A stretch of 20,353 nucleotides of DNA from positions 1 through 20,353 of the forward strand of contig CAZRZN010000052.1 in the NCBI GenBank assembly GCA_964604565.1, given 5' to 3'. A program made the position numbers and the translations under genes. The stretch's first letter is position 1. Each line of letters begins with the position of its first letter. Below the pieces are notes generated by a model, which saw nothing but the letters and a program-made list of their open reading frames with translations, was not told the origin of the DNA and did no database searches. Source of the DNA: CAZRZN01 sp964604565. GTDB taxonomy: Bacteria; Pseudomonadota; Alphaproteobacteria; Rhodobacterales; Rhodobacteraceae. Shown piece after piece: positions 14,094 to 20,353 of this stretch.

Positions 14094-14945
14094 ATGAGTC
14101 TGATGGGAACACTTGCAAGGCTTTCGATCGGCTACGCGGCAGCGCGGGGCGTGGACCGGATGACTGGCGGCAAGGGGCTTGGATCTCTGCTGGGCGGCGG
14201 CGCGCAGATCCCCGGGTCCGCGCCGACCTCCGCCGTGCAGGCGCAGATGGGCAAGGCGATGGGTGGCGAGATCCCCGCCGAGGGCGGCCTTCAGGGGATG
14301 ATGGAAGCGATGCAGAAAAGCGGCCTTGGTGCCATGTCCGGGGCGCCGGCAGGCGGCAATCCGATGGCTGCCATGCTGGAAAAGATGCAATCGGGCGGCA
14401 TGGACATGTCTGCCGTCATGGGCACCACGGGTGCCCCCAAGGGCGGCGGACTGCTGTCGCAACTGGGCAGCGGCGGAACCGGATTGGCCGGCATGTTCGC
14501 GACCATGGCCAGCACCACGGCCGCGGCACAGGGTCAGGGTGCCAGCGCCATGATCGACGCGATGAAAACGCAGGAAAGCGCCCCGGGATCCGAGGATGCC
14601 GCGGGCCTCGTGCTGCGCGCCATGATTATGGCCGCGAAGGCCGATGGCGGGATCGACAAGGCGGAAAAGGCGAGGATCCTCGACACAATCGGCAGCGACG
14701 CCGATGCGGCGGATCGCGCCTTTGTCGAGCAGCAGATGAAGGCCCCGGTCGACCCCGAGACATTGGCAAAGGACGTCCCCGAGGCGCAGCGCATGCAGGT
14801 CTATTCCGCCTCGCTCATGACAATTCGCGTCGATACAGAGGCAGAGGCGCAATACCTCGACCGGCTTGCCAAGGCGCTGAACCTTGATGAACCCACCGTG
14901 AATGTCCTGCACCTGCAAATGGGCATGCAACCGCTTTACGGCTGA
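14094..14945 (+). CDS. DUF533 protein with TerB-like domain (YebE type)
   Basis: This 283-residue protein opens with MSLMGTLARLSIGYAAARGVDRM and has a long Gly/Met/Ala-rich low-complexity part to about residue 150 (repeated GGG, MxxMM and GGxGL patterns). The DUF533/TerB-like helical domain follows from about 165 to 280. There LRAMIMAAKADGGIDKAEKARI carries the acidic D-G-x-I-D pattern that binds metal in TerB proteins. The end DEPTVNVLHLQMGM is typical of YebE-like proteins. The function is not known; E. coli YebE is an envelope-stress gene. The ATG is well supported by AAGGAGG just upstream. The next gene begins five bases after its stop, so they form one transcript. Confidence 0.88.
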   Translation: MSLMGTLARLSIGYAAARGVDRMTGGKGLGSLLGGGAQIPGSAPTSAVQAQMGKAMGGEIPAEGGLQGMMEAMQKSGLGAMSGAPAGGNPMAAMLEKMQSGGMDMSAVMGTTGAPKGGGLLSQLGSGGTGLAGMFATMASTTAAAQGQGASAMIDAMKTQESAPGSEDAAGLVLRAMIMAAKADGGIDKAEKARILDTIGSDADAADRAFVEQQMKAPVDPETLAKDVPEAQRMQVYSASLMTIRVDTEAEAQYLDRLAKALNLDEPTVNVLHLQMGMQPLYG

Positions 14946-14950
14946 CAATC

Positions 14951-15877
14951 TTGCAGACCTCTTCCGCCTATGGCCTTGGTCTGGCGCTGGCCGGGGCACT
15001 TATTCTGACACCGGATGCGTTGTTCATGCGCATTTCCGGCATGTCCGCCTTTCAGATGCTGGGATGGCGCGGCCTTTGCATGGGGGTGATCTTTCTGACC
15101 GCATGGGCCCTGACCAGCCGCGCCCGGCGCGCCGATCTGCTGATCCTAGGCAGCGGGGCGGCCCTGATGCTGATGGCCTGTCAGATGCTGAACGCCATGC
15201 TGTTTCCCATCGGGATCGCGCTGGCGCCGGTGGCGCCTGTCCTGCTGGGCGTCGCCACCGTGCCCGTCTGGTCGGCCATGCTGGCCCGGTTGCTGCACGG
15301 GGAGACGACGTCGCGTGCCACATGGATCGCCATCGTTCTGGTGCTGGCGGGGCTGACGATTGCCGTAACGGACAAGGGAGAAGCCGCGCTTGATGCGCGC
15401 GCGCTTGGCGGGGCAGCTTGCGGTCTTGGCGTGGCCTTCGCCCTTGCCATGACCTTTGTCACGTTGCGCCATCATCCGCGATTGCCGCTTTTGTTGGTGA
15501 TCGGCCTCGGGTCACTGTCGTCGGGCCTGACCGGCTGGATGGTGGTCGGTCCCGCGCGGATGCCCGATGGCACGCTCTGGGCCATACTTGTCACCGCACT
15601 GCTGATCCTGCCCCTGTCTTTCTTCGCGCTCAGCCAGGCCTCGCGTCATACGGCCGCCGCGAATGTCAGCCTACTGCTTTTGCTGGAGACCGTGCTGGCA
15701 CCGGTCTGGGTCTGGCTGGGAACGGGCGAGGCGCCCTCGCCGCGCATGATGACCGGTGGCGCCGTGGTGGTGGTGACACTTGCGGTTTACGTTATCCGTG
15801 CCCGGCGCGTTCGAGGCTTGGCCTCACGCACCCCTTTGCCTAAAACGGAAAGAGCACAGACAGACACGGGCCAATGA
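14951..15877 (+). CDS. DMT superfamily transporter (EamA family), TTG start
   Basis: The 308-residue membrane protein has about ten transmembrane helices in two EamA halves. The first helix lies at 6-25 and the halves meet near residue 148. LAPVAPVLLGVATVPVWSAML and SLLLLLETVLAPVWVWLGTGE are the end blocks expected in each half. It has a basic, hydrophilic C-terminal tail of about 30 residues. The start is TTG at 14951, because the first in-frame ATG would remove the first helix. It lies five bases after the DUF533 stop and has no clear ribosome binding site, so expression probably depends on reinitiation. Its stop overlaps the next start as ATGA. It is unrelated in detail to the DMT protein at 13046-13966. 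The substrate is unknown. Confidence 0.9.
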   Translation: MQTSSAYGLGLALAGALILTPDALFMRISGMSAFQMLGWRGLCMGVIFLTAWALTSRARRADLLILGSGAALMLMACQMLNAMLFPIGIALAPVAPVLLGVATVPVWSAMLARLLHGETTSRATWIAIVLVLAGLTIAVTDKGEAALDARALGGAACGLGVAFALAMTFVTLRHHPRLPLLLVIGLGSLSSGLTGWMVVGPARMPDGTLWAILVTALLILPLSFFALSQASRHTAAANVSLLLLLETVLAPVWVWLGTGEAPSPRMMTGGAVVVVTLAVYVIRARRVRGLASRTPLPKTERAQTDTGQ

Positions 15878-16287
15878 CCGATACAATCACCGAACGCTGC
15901 GCCGCCAAGGGTCTGCGCATGACAGAGCAGCGCCGCACCATCGCCGAGGTGCTGGAAACCGCGACGGACCATCCGGACGTGGAAGATCTCTATGCCCGCG
16001 CCTCCACGCGGGATCCCAATATCTCGCTTGCGACGGTCTACCGCACGGTCAAGCTGTTCGAGGAGGCCGGCATCCTTGAAAAGGTGGATTTCGGCGATGG
16101 CCGGTCCCGCTACGAAGACGCGGAGCGCGAGCATCACGATCACCTGATCGACCTGACCAGCGGCGAGGTGATCGAGTTCTTCGATCCCGAGATCGAAGCC
16201 CTTCAGGAAAAGATCGCCGCCAAACTGGGCTACAAGCTGAAGGGGCACCGGATGGAACTCTACGGCATTCCCCACAAGAAACGCTGA
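15874..16287 (+). CDS. Fur family metal-responsive repressor (Fur/Mur type)
   Basis: This 137-residue winged-helix repressor has a DNA-recognition helix in SLATVYRTVKLFEEAGI (51-67), followed by the wing and a C-terminal dimer/metal domain. Candidate regulatory-metal ligands are His33, Glu81, His87-His88-His90, Glu101 and His125. The CxxC pair that holds structural zinc in classical Fur is missing: HHDHLIDLTSGEVIEF has Asp and Ser where HHDHLICLDCG is usual. That is the pattern of alphaproteobacterial Fur/Mur proteins, which respond to manganese or iron. It is not Irr-like. The ATG at 15874 overlaps the DMT stop by four bases. Possible targets, such as Mn/Fe uptake genes, are not in the window. 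Confidence 0.9.
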   Translation: MTDTITERCAAKGLRMTEQRRTIAEVLETATDHPDVEDLYARASTRDPNISLATVYRTVKLFEEAGILEKVDFGDGRSRYEDAEREHHDHLIDLTSGEVIEFFDPEIEALQEKIAAKLGYKLKGHRMELYGIPHKKR

Positions 16288-16414
16288 CCCTGCGGCGCTT
16301 CAATCCGTCCCGTTCCCGAAGATCGCGACGCACAGGCCCGCCCGCACAGGCAGATGCGCACACCTGCACGCGTGGGGGCGGCCTCCAGGCGCTTGGCCAT
16401 GGCGCGGACATGGT

Positions 16415-16440
16415 CCGCCGGGCCGGGCGGCGGTCTTTTT
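16415..16440 (+). terminator. Probable terminator of the DUF533-DMT-Fur unit
   Basis: CCGCCG (16415-16420) pairs with CGGCGG (16428-16433) around a seven-base loop, followed two bases later by five T residues (16436-16440). It overlaps the stop codon of the convergent alanyl-tRNA editing gene. The rest of the 151-base convergent gap (16288-16438) shows nothing else. Confidence 0.6.
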
Positions 16441-17152
16441 ACGTAAGGGCGATGTTCACCCGGCGGTTCTGCTTGCCCTTGTTTTCGATCTTGCCCAACC
16501 GGAGCGTGCCGATCTCGCCCGTGCGGGTGACATGGGTGCCGCCGCAGGGTTGCAGATCGACCTGTTCGGTCCCGCTGCCGATCCGCACAAGGCGGATCCG
16601 CCCCGTGCCGCGCGGCGGCTGCACCGACATGGTCTTGACCAGTTCGGGACGCGACTCCAGTTCCTCGTCGCTGATCCAGCCTTCGGTCACGCCAAGGTCA
16701 CGATCCACCAGATGGTTCAAGGCTGCTTCCAGCGCGTCACGGTCCGAGGGTGGCTCCGGCATCTTGAAGTCCAACCGTCCCGACCCTGCGCCGATCTGCC
16801 CGCCCGTCACCGGCAGCGCGACCACCGCGCTCAGAAGATGCAGCGCGGTATGGATCCGCATGTGTTTGTAACGGCGGTCCCAGTCCAGCACCTGAACCAG
16901 TTTCGCGCCAAGAGGCGGCAGGGCGCCCGGCTCTGCCGGGACCAGCACGGAGTCGCCTTCCGGGTCTTTCAAAGTGGTGGCGATGGACAGGCGCTGACCG
17001 TCCCATTCCAACCAGCCGCTGTCGCCCGGTTGTCCGCCACCTGTCGGGTAAAAGATCGTCTGCGACAGGACGATCCCGCCTTCGTCGGTCACGCGCGTCA
17101 CCTCTGCGGGTGCGTCGCGCATATACGGGTCTTCTCGATAAAGCGCCTGCAT
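16439..17152 (-). CDS. Alanyl-tRNA editing protein (AlaX type)
   Basis: This free-standing relative of the AlaRS editing domain clears mischarged Ser-tRNA(Ala) or Gly-tRNA(Ala). The 237 residues correspond to the longer AlaX form with an added N-terminal beta domain. FYPTGGGQPGD (34-44) is the conserved glycine-rich opening. The zinc ligands are present in both halves: HTALH (His101, His105) and CGGTH (Cys203, His207). No aminoacylation domain or AlaRS linker is present, so it is not an alaS fragment. The ATG at 17152 lies five bases after the stop of the mechanosensitive-channel gene, whose last codons (GGAGAGGAA) provide the ribosome binding site. It is the last gene of a cysK-mscS-alaX unit. 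Confidence 0.93.
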   Translation of the reverse strand: MQALYREDPYMRDAPAEVTRVTDEGGIVLSQTIFYPTGGGQPGDSGWLEWDGQRLSIATTLKDPEGDSVLVPAEPGALPPLGAKLVQVLDWDRRYKHMRIHTALHLLSAVVALPVTGGQIGAGSGRLDFKMPEPPSDRDALEAALNHLVDRDLGVTEGWISDEELESRPELVKTMSVQPPRGTGRIRLVRIGSGTEQVDLQPCGGTHVTRTGEIGTLRLGKIENKGKQNRRVNIALT

Positions 17153-17157
17153 CCGCT

Positions 17158-19593
17158 CTATTCCTCTCCTTCGATTTGTCCCTTGACGGATAGTGGCCGT
17201 GCGTTGGGACGCCGCTTTGCGGTATTCACGCCGGTTTCCGTTTCCTCCCCGCGCTCTGGCTGCGCGGCAGCGATCGCACTTGCCAGCGCCTCGGGATTGC
17301 GCAACCAGACGTCGCGCTGCGCAAAGGGAATCTCGATCCCTTCCTCGGCAAAGCGTTCGACGATCTGGTGACGCATCTCTGTCCGAACCGGCACGCCGTA
17401 GTTGATGTCCCGCACCACCGCACGGATGCGGAAATCCAGCGAGTCCGCGCCGAAGCCCATGAAATCCACCGCTGGCTCCGGGTTCATGAGCACCATCTCA
17501 TGCTCGCGTGCGATGTTGAGCAGGATCCGTTCAACCTTGCGGGTATCCGTGCCATAGGCCACGCCGACCTCTACGATGACGCGGCCCAACACGTTGCCAC
17601 GCGTGTAGTTGGACACGGTGCCGGACACCAGATCGGAGTTCGGAATGATCAGGTCATACCGGTCGAAAGTCTCGATCCGGGTCGACCGGACCGAGATATC
17701 CTTGACCGTGCCATGCATTCCGCCGACCTCGATCCAGTCCCCTTCGGAGATCGGCCGCTCGATCAGCAGAATGATGCCGGAGACGAAATTCGAGACGATG
17801 TTTTGCAGACCGAAACCGATGCCGACCGACAGCGCACCGGCCACGATGGCCAGCGACGACAGGTCCAGTCCCCCCGCAGTGACCGAAACAAGGACGGCCG
17901 TGAATATCCCGAAATAGCCGACGCCAGAGACGATGGCATTTTGCCCGCCCTGATCGATCTTGGTCTTGGGCAGGACGGACCCGCGCAGCGCCGCCTGCAA
18001 CAGACGGGTCAGGGTATACCCCACGGCGAAGACGGCGATCACCACGAAAAAGGTCGTCGGTGTCAGGCGGGTGTCGCCAAGCGTGATGCCTTGTTGCGTG
18101 CGTGTCCAAATCTCCGTCAGGTCAGCGACCCGCGCGCCCCAGATCAGCGCCAGCAACGGCATCGCGCCCATCGAAAGCACAAAGCCTGCCAGAACCGGCA
18201 TCAGGCTTTGCGCCGCCTCGGCGTTGCGGCCCGTGGCCAGTTCGTAAAGATTGTAGACGAAGCGCTGCAGTACCAGCACCAGTCCGACAAGGGCGAGCGT
18301 CGCGATGGTCGGGTAGATGAGCTTTTCGCCCAACATGAAATAGCCGATGGCCGCCAGCACCGGCCCGATGATGCCGACAATCTGGCACAAACGGCCAAGC
18401 AGCCGCGAAAACCGCAGCCGGATATCGCCCGGTCCCGCCTCGGCGGCCTCGCGGCTGCCGATCATGTGTTCATGGTTGCGCACCCGCCCAAGACGGACCA
18501 GCACGAAGCCCAACAGGACAAGCACCGGAAACTTGATCACCGCTGCCGTCGCATCGGAAAACCCGTCGATCTCGATCAGGGTATCCAGCAACCACCCAAG
18601 CACGAACAGAATCGCAAGAAAGTTTGCGTAGCGCCGCGCCTTTGGGCGTTCTTCCGGTGCCAGTGGCAGCGCGACGACCTCATCGTCGTCATTGAACGCC
18701 TGATCGGCCAGCCAGCGGATCCCGAACAGCATCGCCACCCAGAATGGCAGTTTCGCCAGGATCAGATCCAGGTCGGTCACGGAGAACCCGGTGGCATCGA
18801 GGCTTTCGAGGATCGCGAGAATGCCAATGTAGGGCAGCAGTATCTGGCCCAGCGAGACAAGAAAACGGAACACGCCAGAGCCACGCCGCGTGGCACCGCG
18901 GAGCAATTCGACCCCCGCCCGCGCCCATGTCTGCCCGTGCGACACCAGCATGAAGCCAACCAGCAGATACAGCAGCGTCAGCGGCAGATTGGCCAGAGCC
19001 TGCGACCGTTTGTAGGGATTCGCGACTTCGGCCCGGATATCCGCCCACAGATCCGTCAGCATGCTTTGCAGGTCGGCCAGGGCAAGCGGCCAGTGCACGG
19101 GATTTATCGGTGAGGGACCGAACGCCAGCAGGGCATCCGCCTGCCGTTCCCGGATGATCGTGTCGATCTCACTGATCATGGAATCCGCGCGGGAATAGGC
19201 CGTCTGGGCACGAACCACCGGCGCGCGCTCTTCGGCCAATTGTTGCGTCAGGGCCGCGCGTTGTTCCGAGACTTCGGGCGTCTCGGATCCGTCTTCGGGC
19301 ACTGGACCCAAAGCCTCGATCTGCGCCTCAAGCGTCTGAATCTGTGACGCGTTATCGTCTTGCGCGTCCTGAAACACCTCACGCCAGCCCGCCAGTTCGC
19401 TGCGCAGGCTTTCGAACCGCTCGTCCGAAACCTGCTCCAGCTCGATCATGGCCTCGGCTGTATTGGCAAAGGACTCCCATGCCGTGTAGTCCGGCGGGTC
19501 CGCCTGCTGCCCGATGGCCGCCGATACCCACAGCAGCAGCGACAGGACAAGCCCTGCGCAGCCCTGCGTCAGCCTCCGCGAAACATGTGTCAT
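17158..19593 (-). CDS. Mechanosensitive channel, MscS family with DUF3772 and periplasmic N-terminus
   Basis: This 811-residue inner-membrane channel has a signal peptide (1-30, cleavage near IGQQ-AD) and a periplasmic, coiled-coil-prone part (about 31-140, rich in Glu/Gln). A DUF3772-like segment is near 150-190 (LLAFGPSPINPVHWPLALAD). About ten further hydrophobic helices follow from about 205 to 575. The MscS core begins near 575: GALSVGIGFGLQNIVSNF is the glycine/alanine pore helix, and the beta domain follows with ERPISEGDWIEVGGMHGTV. The alpha/beta C-terminal domain ends near 765, followed by a charged tail. Such large channels resemble MscK/MscM plans and release solutes on osmotic downshift. 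The ATG at 19593 overlaps the cysK stop (ATGA). Longer upstream open sequence is read-through of the cysK region in another frame. Confidence 0.92.
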   Translation of the reverse strand: MTHVSRRLTQGCAGLVLSLLLWVSAAIGQQADPPDYTAWESFANTAEAMIELEQVSDERFESLRSELAGWREVFQDAQDDNASQIQTLEAQIEALGPVPEDGSETPEVSEQRAALTQQLAEERAPVVRAQTAYSRADSMISEIDTIIRERQADALLAFGPSPINPVHWPLALADLQSMLTDLWADIRAEVANPYKRSQALANLPLTLLYLLVGFMLVSHGQTWARAGVELLRGATRRGSGVFRFLVSLGQILLPYIGILAILESLDATGFSVTDLDLILAKLPFWVAMLFGIRWLADQAFNDDDEVVALPLAPEERPKARRYANFLAILFVLGWLLDTLIEIDGFSDATAAVIKFPVLVLLGFVLVRLGRVRNHEHMIGSREAAEAGPGDIRLRFSRLLGRLCQIVGIIGPVLAAIGYFMLGEKLIYPTIATLALVGLVLVLQRFVYNLYELATGRNAEAAQSLMPVLAGFVLSMGAMPLLALIWGARVADLTEIWTRTQQGITLGDTRLTPTTFFVVIAVFAVGYTLTRLLQAALRGSVLPKTKIDQGGQNAIVSGVGYFGIFTAVLVSVTAGGLDLSSLAIVAGALSVGIGFGLQNIVSNFVSGIILLIERPISEGDWIEVGGMHGTVKDISVRSTRIETFDRYDLIIPNSDLVSGTVSNYTRGNVLGRVIVEVGVAYGTDTRKVERILLNIAREHEMVLMNPEPAVDFMGFGADSLDFRIRAVVRDINYGVPVRTEMRHQIVERFAEEGIEIPFAQRDVWLRNPEALASAIAAAQPERGEETETGVNTAKRRPNARPLSVKGQIEGEE

Positions 19594-20353
19594 GCGTCCT
19601 CGAATACGCCCGGGATGCTGGACGGTCCGCGCGTCATCCACGGCGGCGTTGGCAATCCCTTGTCTCTCAGGAAATCGGGATTGAACAGTTTGGACTGGTA
19701 GCGCGTGCCATAATCGCACAGGATGGTGACGATGGTGTGGCCCGGCCCCATCTGGCGCGCCATGTGCATCGCGCCCGCGACGTTGATCCCGGTGGACCCG
19801 CCCATGCACAGCCCCTCCTCTGCCAGCAGGTCAAAAACGATGGGCAACGCCTCTTCGTCGGTGGCCTGTGTCAGAAAATCCGGTTTGAACCCTTCCAGAT
19901 TGGCGGTGATGCGCCCCTGCCCGATCCCTTCGGAGATGGAACTGCCTTCGGGCTTTGCCTCTCCCTCGGTATACAGGCTGTAGATGCCCGAACCCATCGG
20001 ATCGACGATCCCGCATTTCACGCCCTTGGGTTGCAGCGCGGCGCCAACCCCTGCCGCGGTCCCGCCGGAGCCCACCGCGCAGATGAAACCGTTCACCTTG
20101 CCGTCGGTCTGGTCCCAGATCTCCGGGCCTGTCGTCTCGACATGCGCCTGCCGGTTGGCGGTGTTGTCGAACTGGTTCGCCCAGATCGCGCCATGCGCCT
20201 CCGTCTTGGCCAGTGCCTCGGCCAGACGGCCGGAATAGCGCACGTAATTGTTGGGATTCTTGTAGGGCACCGCCGGCACGAGAACCAGTTCCGCACCGGC
20301 CAGCCGCAGCATGTCCTTCTTTTCCTGACTCTGGGTTTCGGGCATGACGATCA
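19590..20353 (-). CDS. cysK: Cysteine synthase A (O-acetylserine sulfhydrylase), C-terminal part
   Basis: This PLP-dependent enzyme makes cysteine from O-acetylserine and sulfide. The N-terminus, including the PLP lysine, is beyond the right edge; about 254 residues remain. Recognised blocks are IVMPETQSQEKKDML, PYKNPNNYVRYSGRLAE, NQFDNTANRQAH, the PLP phosphate loop GSGGTAAGVG, and the C-terminal GGSTGINVAGA with its cofactor-facing Ser. DPMGSGIYSLYTEGE and SISEGIGQGRITANLEGF point to the longer CysK/OASS subgroup of alphaproteobacteria of about 340 residues; a cystathionine beta-synthase-like activity cannot be fully excluded. Its stop overlaps the start of the channel gene by four bases, so it leads the operon as far as can be seen. 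Confidence 0.93.
   Translation of the reverse strand, partial: IVMPETQSQEKKDMLRLAGAELVLVPAVPYKNPNNYVRYSGRLAEALAKTEAHGAIWANQFDNTANRQAHVETTGPEIWDQTDGKVNGFICAVGSGGTAAGVGAALQPKGVKCGIVDPMGSGIYSLYTEGEAKPEGSSISEGIGQGRITANLEGFKPDFLTQATDEEALPIVFDLLAEEGLCMGGSTGINVAGAMHMARQMGPGHTIVTILCDYGTRYQSKLFNPDFLRDKGLPTPPWMTRGPSSIPGVFEDA

Noticed and set aside
12962..14887. Long plus-strand open frame antisense to the DMT transporter.
   Set aside because: Composition (Arg, Gln, Pro, His) and lack of any motif mark it as a shadow of the minus-strand DMT gene and of DUF533 in another frame.
11163..14999. Very long open frame on the minus strand (over 1,200 codons) through the BCCT, terminator and DUF533 regions.
   Set aside because: It runs antisense to clear genes and through a strong terminator, is rich in His/Arg/Gln/Gly as expected of shadow frames in high-GC DNA, and resembles no family except where it crosses short pieces of other frames.
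17368..19113. 581-codon plus-strand frame opposite the mechanosensitive channel.
   Set aside because: It is antisense to a recognisable MscS protein, with a charged His/Gln/Arg-rich translation and no ribosome binding site.
1..20353. CRISPR arrays, tRNA/rRNA genes, insertion sequences, attachment sites.
   Set aside because: I saw no regularly spaced repeats, no cloverleaf or rRNA-like stretches, no transposase or integrase motifs, and no target duplications.

Overview
The window reads as ordinary chromosome of a high-GC alphaproteobacterium, most likely a Rhodobacteraceae/Roseobacter-group species. The signs are the gene set (a gene-transfer-agent type holin and endolysin pair, a zwf-pgl-pgi operon, a BCCT betaine-type transporter, a Fur/Mur-type regulator without structural-zinc cysteines), the strong G/C third-position bias, and many 4-base start/stop overlaps. 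I see no insertion sequence, integrase, CRISPR array, tRNA or rRNA. Genus-level placement is not possible from the sequence alone.

Layout, left to right. (1) 1-552: the 5' end of ccmF (minus strand, runs off the left edge). (2) 572-1806: a two-gene lysis cassette, GH108 endolysin then 3-TM holin, closed by a strong terminator whose 3' arm also appears to supply the -35 of a leaderless ccmF promoter. (3) 1889-2314: a DUF985-type cupin. (4) 2384-2878: a secreted PRC-barrel protein preceded by an exact match to the EcfG general-stress promoter consensus. (5) 2969-6761: zwf-pgl-pgi (transcribed leftward), which carries glucose-6-phosphate into the pentose phosphate/Entner-Doudoroff routes; a LacI-type palindrome sits on the predicted zwf start point. 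(6) 7115-8499: nucleoside hydrolase and a translationally coupled GNAT acetyltransferase. (7) 8525-10581: a membrane-tailed CBS-pair protein divergent from the pseudokinase AMPylase selO. (8) 10582-12862: a gene-free stretch of about 590 bases with a direct repeat and a 5'-leader hairpin, then a BCCT transporter with a textbook terminator. (9) 13046-16287: a DMT transporter (minus) divergent from DUF533, a second DMT transporter and a Fur/Mur-like regulator (plus, tightly packed). (10) 16439-20353: a leftward operon cysK (partial), MscS-type channel with DUF3772, and alanyl-tRNA editing protein.

No gene here is unknown at the family level and I do not find a clear undescribed multi-gene system. 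The most interesting signals are regulatory or structural: the nested terminator/leaderless promoter at ccmF, the EcfG-like promoter, the operator on zwf, the calcium-loop insert in the endolysin, the hairpin just ahead of the BCCT ribosome binding site, and the cysK-mscS-alaX gene order.
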